Shown piece by piece: positions 7,813 to 9,191 of a stretch of DNA of 9,191 nt. The DNA is from Actinomycetes bacterium (lineage in GTDB: Bacteria > Actinomycetota > Coriobacteriia > Coriobacteriales > JAEZXW01), in assembly GCA_023419515.1 (NCBI GenBank), contig JAEZXW010000064.1, forward strand, positions 1 to 9,191, read 5' to 3'. The notes under the pieces are model-generated. The model saw only the letters and a program-made list of their open reading frames with translations, was not told the DNA's origin and did no database searches. How positions within the stretch are numbered: the stretch's first letter is position 1; every line of letters starts with the position of its first letter. A program made the position numbers and the translations under genes.

Positions 7813-8865
7813 GTGACTATGAATAAAGCAGATGCCGAGAAAATCTTAGGGCTTACGAGCCCACAGGTTTCGCAATACACACAAGCAGATCTCAAGAAGC
7901 GCTATTTTGCTCTGGCAAAAAAGCTCCATCCGGATGCTCAGATGGGAGTGCCAACCACACACAGTACCGCTCGCATGGCTCAGATAAACGAGGCCTTCGC
8001 CTATCTCGATAGCGTCTTTACCCAAACAAAATCTCGCGTTTTAACACCAACGCCACCGGCTCAACAGAGTCAGGGCGCACGCAGACAAACGGCATCCTCA
8101 GGCCATACTGCGTCTCGTCGACACACTCAGACCCAGCGCACACACCCACACGCGCAACAGCAAAGCCAGCAATACGGCGCTGACTGGGTCAAAGATAGCC
8201 GTGGCTGGGCTCACTCAACCACTGACAACAGCGCTGATAGCTGGACTCATGGCTCTGCCTCTTCTGCTTCGAGCGACTTTGGTAGATCTACCAAAAGCGC
8301 GAGCGGCAAAGCTGAGTACAAGACAACCAACACCCATCAGTATTGGCAAAACTGGCACAGCGCTACTCAAGGTTCGAGCAACAATGCAAACGGCAGCAAC
8401 GCCGCTCAAAGCAAGACATCTGCCCACCACGAGACATCTCGATATGGCTATACTGCTCACAGCGATCAGCATACTGATCCGTTTCGAGCCGCATATACCA
8501 GCCAAGAGCGCTGGGAAAAGGCGAGCAAGACAGCAAAACAAGCCGCCGATTTTCTCGACGGTGAGCCCTTGTTTCGCGATGGCAAGATCGACCCTCATGC
8601 AGTTGCAAAGCGCGTGTGGGGGTTTGCACCCGGTCGCTTCAAGGCGTACCTCTATACCATCTTGGGCTGCCTGATCATCCTGCTTTTCACCCTGTTCTAC
8701 AGCATCATCAAGGCAATTGGCGGCGTTTATCTCTCACCGCTCTGGTCTCTCGCAGCGCTTTTGCTCTTTCTCTACAGCTTTTTGCCATTTCTTTCAAAGC
8801 ACGTCTATCGCATTTATTGCGCCGTGCAGCAGCGTCTTGCTCGCCACAAGCGTCGCAAGCAGTAA
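7813..8865 (+). CDS. Membrane-anchored J-domain (DnaJ-like) protein with long polar linker
   Basis: The product is 350 residues from GTG 7813, or 348 from ATG 7819. GGG at 7804-7806 is a weak ribosome site that fits the GTG slightly better. Residues about 6-68 form a J domain with LKKRYFALAKKLHPD and the HPD motif at 39-41, followed by RMAQINEAFAYLDSVF. J domains stimulate ATP hydrolysis by a DnaK-type chaperone. Residues about 70-225 are rich in Gln, Ser, Thr, His, Asn and Ala with scattered Trp and Tyr, and are probably disordered. A more structured stretch (about 226-275) leads to two hydrophobic segments, about 278-299 and 309-328, then a basic tail ending RHKRRKQ. The likely topology is a membrane hairpin with both ends in the cytoplasm. 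It lacks the Gly/Phe and zinc-finger regions of true DnaJ, so it is a class III (type C) J protein whose client is unknown. It stands alone on the plus strand, divergent from ilvE. Confidence 0.85.
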   Translation: MTMNKADAEKILGLTSPQVSQYTQADLKKRYFALAKKLHPDAQMGVPTTHSTARMAQINEAFAYLDSVFTQTKSRVLTPTPPAQQSQGARRQTASSGHTASRRHTQTQRTHPHAQQQSQQYGADWVKDSRGWAHSTTDNSADSWTHGSASSASSDFGRSTKSASGKAEYKTTNTHQYWQNWHSATQGSSNNANGSNAAQSKTSAHHETSRYGYTAHSDQHTDPFRAAYTSQERWEKASKTAKQAADFLDGEPLFRDGKIDPHAVAKRVWGFAPGRFKAYLYTILGCLIILLFTLFYSIIKAIGGVYLSPLWSLAALLLFLYSFLPFLSKHVYRIYCAVQQRLARHKRRKQ

Positions 8866-8912
8866 AGCCCAAACAAACTGACGAAAACCAACCGCCGTCA
8901 CGCAAGCAATCA

Positions 8913-8985
8913 GCCAATAAAAAACGTGGTTGCTCGCCCATCAATGACATGCAACCACGTTTAAATTCACGCTTGTGTTATTGGC
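8913..8985. repeat. Outer inverted repeat surrounding the terminator stem
   Basis: GCCAATAA (8913-8920) is the exact reverse complement of TTATTGGC (8978-8985). These arms enclose the 12-base-pair stem, with 1 base between the arms on the left and 15 bases on the right. Together they could form a two-tier hairpin with an asymmetric bulge. The arms are short and AT-leaning, so chance is possible. Confidence 0.45.
8922..8962. terminator. Likely bidirectional rho-independent terminator
   Basis: AAACGTGGTTGC (8922-8933) and GCAACCACGTTT (8951-8962) form a perfect 12-base-pair stem with a 17-base loop. On the minus strand the stem runs into six T residues (complement of 8919-8924), suiting the gene that enters from the right edge. 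On the plus strand it ends in TTTAAATT, a weaker tail that could end the J-domain gene, whose stop lies 56 bases upstream. The position between two convergent genes fits. The loop is longer than usual for a terminator. Confidence 0.7.
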
Positions 8986-9072
8986 GCCATGCCGTTTTTA
9001 ATCGCTAGACTACAAGCATTAAGCGCTTGGCATCAAACCTTGCGCGCCAGACCACAAATCCTAACATTCCCT

Positions 9073-9191
9073 TTACGCTGGAGGATTCTGGCGAGTCAAC
9101 ATCGCCTTGGCATCCTCAGCCGTAATCTCTGCCGACCTAAAGCGCTTGTGGAAATCGACCGTCAGCTGAACGAGATCGATGTCCTTTACAC
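9073..9191 (-). CDS. C-terminal end of an unidentified protein (5' part off window)
   Basis: On the minus strand a frame enters from the right edge and runs 38 codons to a TAA at 9073-9075. The tail begins VKDIDLVQLTVDFHKRFRSA and ends AMLTRQNPPA. It looks like real coding sequence: amphipathic, mixed charge, and placed upstream of a terminator-like hairpin whose T-run faces the same way. I do not recognise the family. The 110 bases between its stop and the hairpin hold no further gene that I can see. Confidence 0.55.
   Translation of the reverse strand, partial: VKDIDLVQLTVDFHKRFRSAEITAEDAKAMLTRQNPPA

Noticed and set aside
7677..7895. A 72-codon minus-strand frame that spans the divergent region and the start of the J-domain gene
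   Set aside because: It overlaps the J domain in antisense and its product shows no family signature. Only its last 10 codons have a separate ribosome site, and these are reported on their own.
8986..9072. Possible tRNA or small RNA between the terminator and the right-edge gene
   Set aside because: No T-arm consensus or cloverleaf is visible. Only short imperfect repeats, such as ATGCC with GGCAT, were found.

Overview
The window reads as a compact bacterial chromosomal segment, about 53% GC in the lines I sampled by eye, with no sign of phage, transposon, CRISPR array, tRNA or rRNA. A four-gene run on the minus strand fills about 80% of it. The actinobacterial-style DnaE, with an intact PHP domain, next to a YerC/YecD-type TrpR-like protein, at a moderate GC content, suggests an actinomycete such as a member of the Coriobacteriia. 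That placement is an inference and was not tested by any search.

The minus-strand run, read from right to left, is ilvE (branched-chain aminotransferase, 7639 to 6695), a TrpR-like small regulator (6671 to 6363), dnaE (replicative polymerase alpha subunit, 6306 to 2686) and a nadE-type NAD+ synthase (2620 to beyond base 1). The gaps are 23, 56 and 65 bases and hold no convincing terminator, so the four are probably co-transcribed. The group covers amino-acid metabolism, a putative regulator, chromosome replication and NAD+ supply.

A 173-base divergent intergenic region (7640-7812) separates this run from a plus-strand gene (7813-8865). That gene encodes a J-domain protein with an HPD motif, a long polar, aromatic-studded linker and two C-terminal membrane segments. 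Beyond it lies a strong inverted repeat (8922-8962), likely a bidirectional terminator, and then the last 38 codons of an unidentified minus-strand gene that enters from the right edge (9073-9191).

The most notable feature is the NAD+ synthase. Its C-terminal synthase domain has all the expected motifs. Its N-terminal nitrilase-type glutaminase domain keeps the fold signature, but the catalytic Glu, Lys and Cys positions are replaced. After the synthase domain the protein continues in frame for at least 306 more residues, with a very acidic stretch, and leaves the window without a stop codon. This looks like an atypical NAD+ synthase with a pseudo-glutaminase domain and an undescribed C-terminal module.
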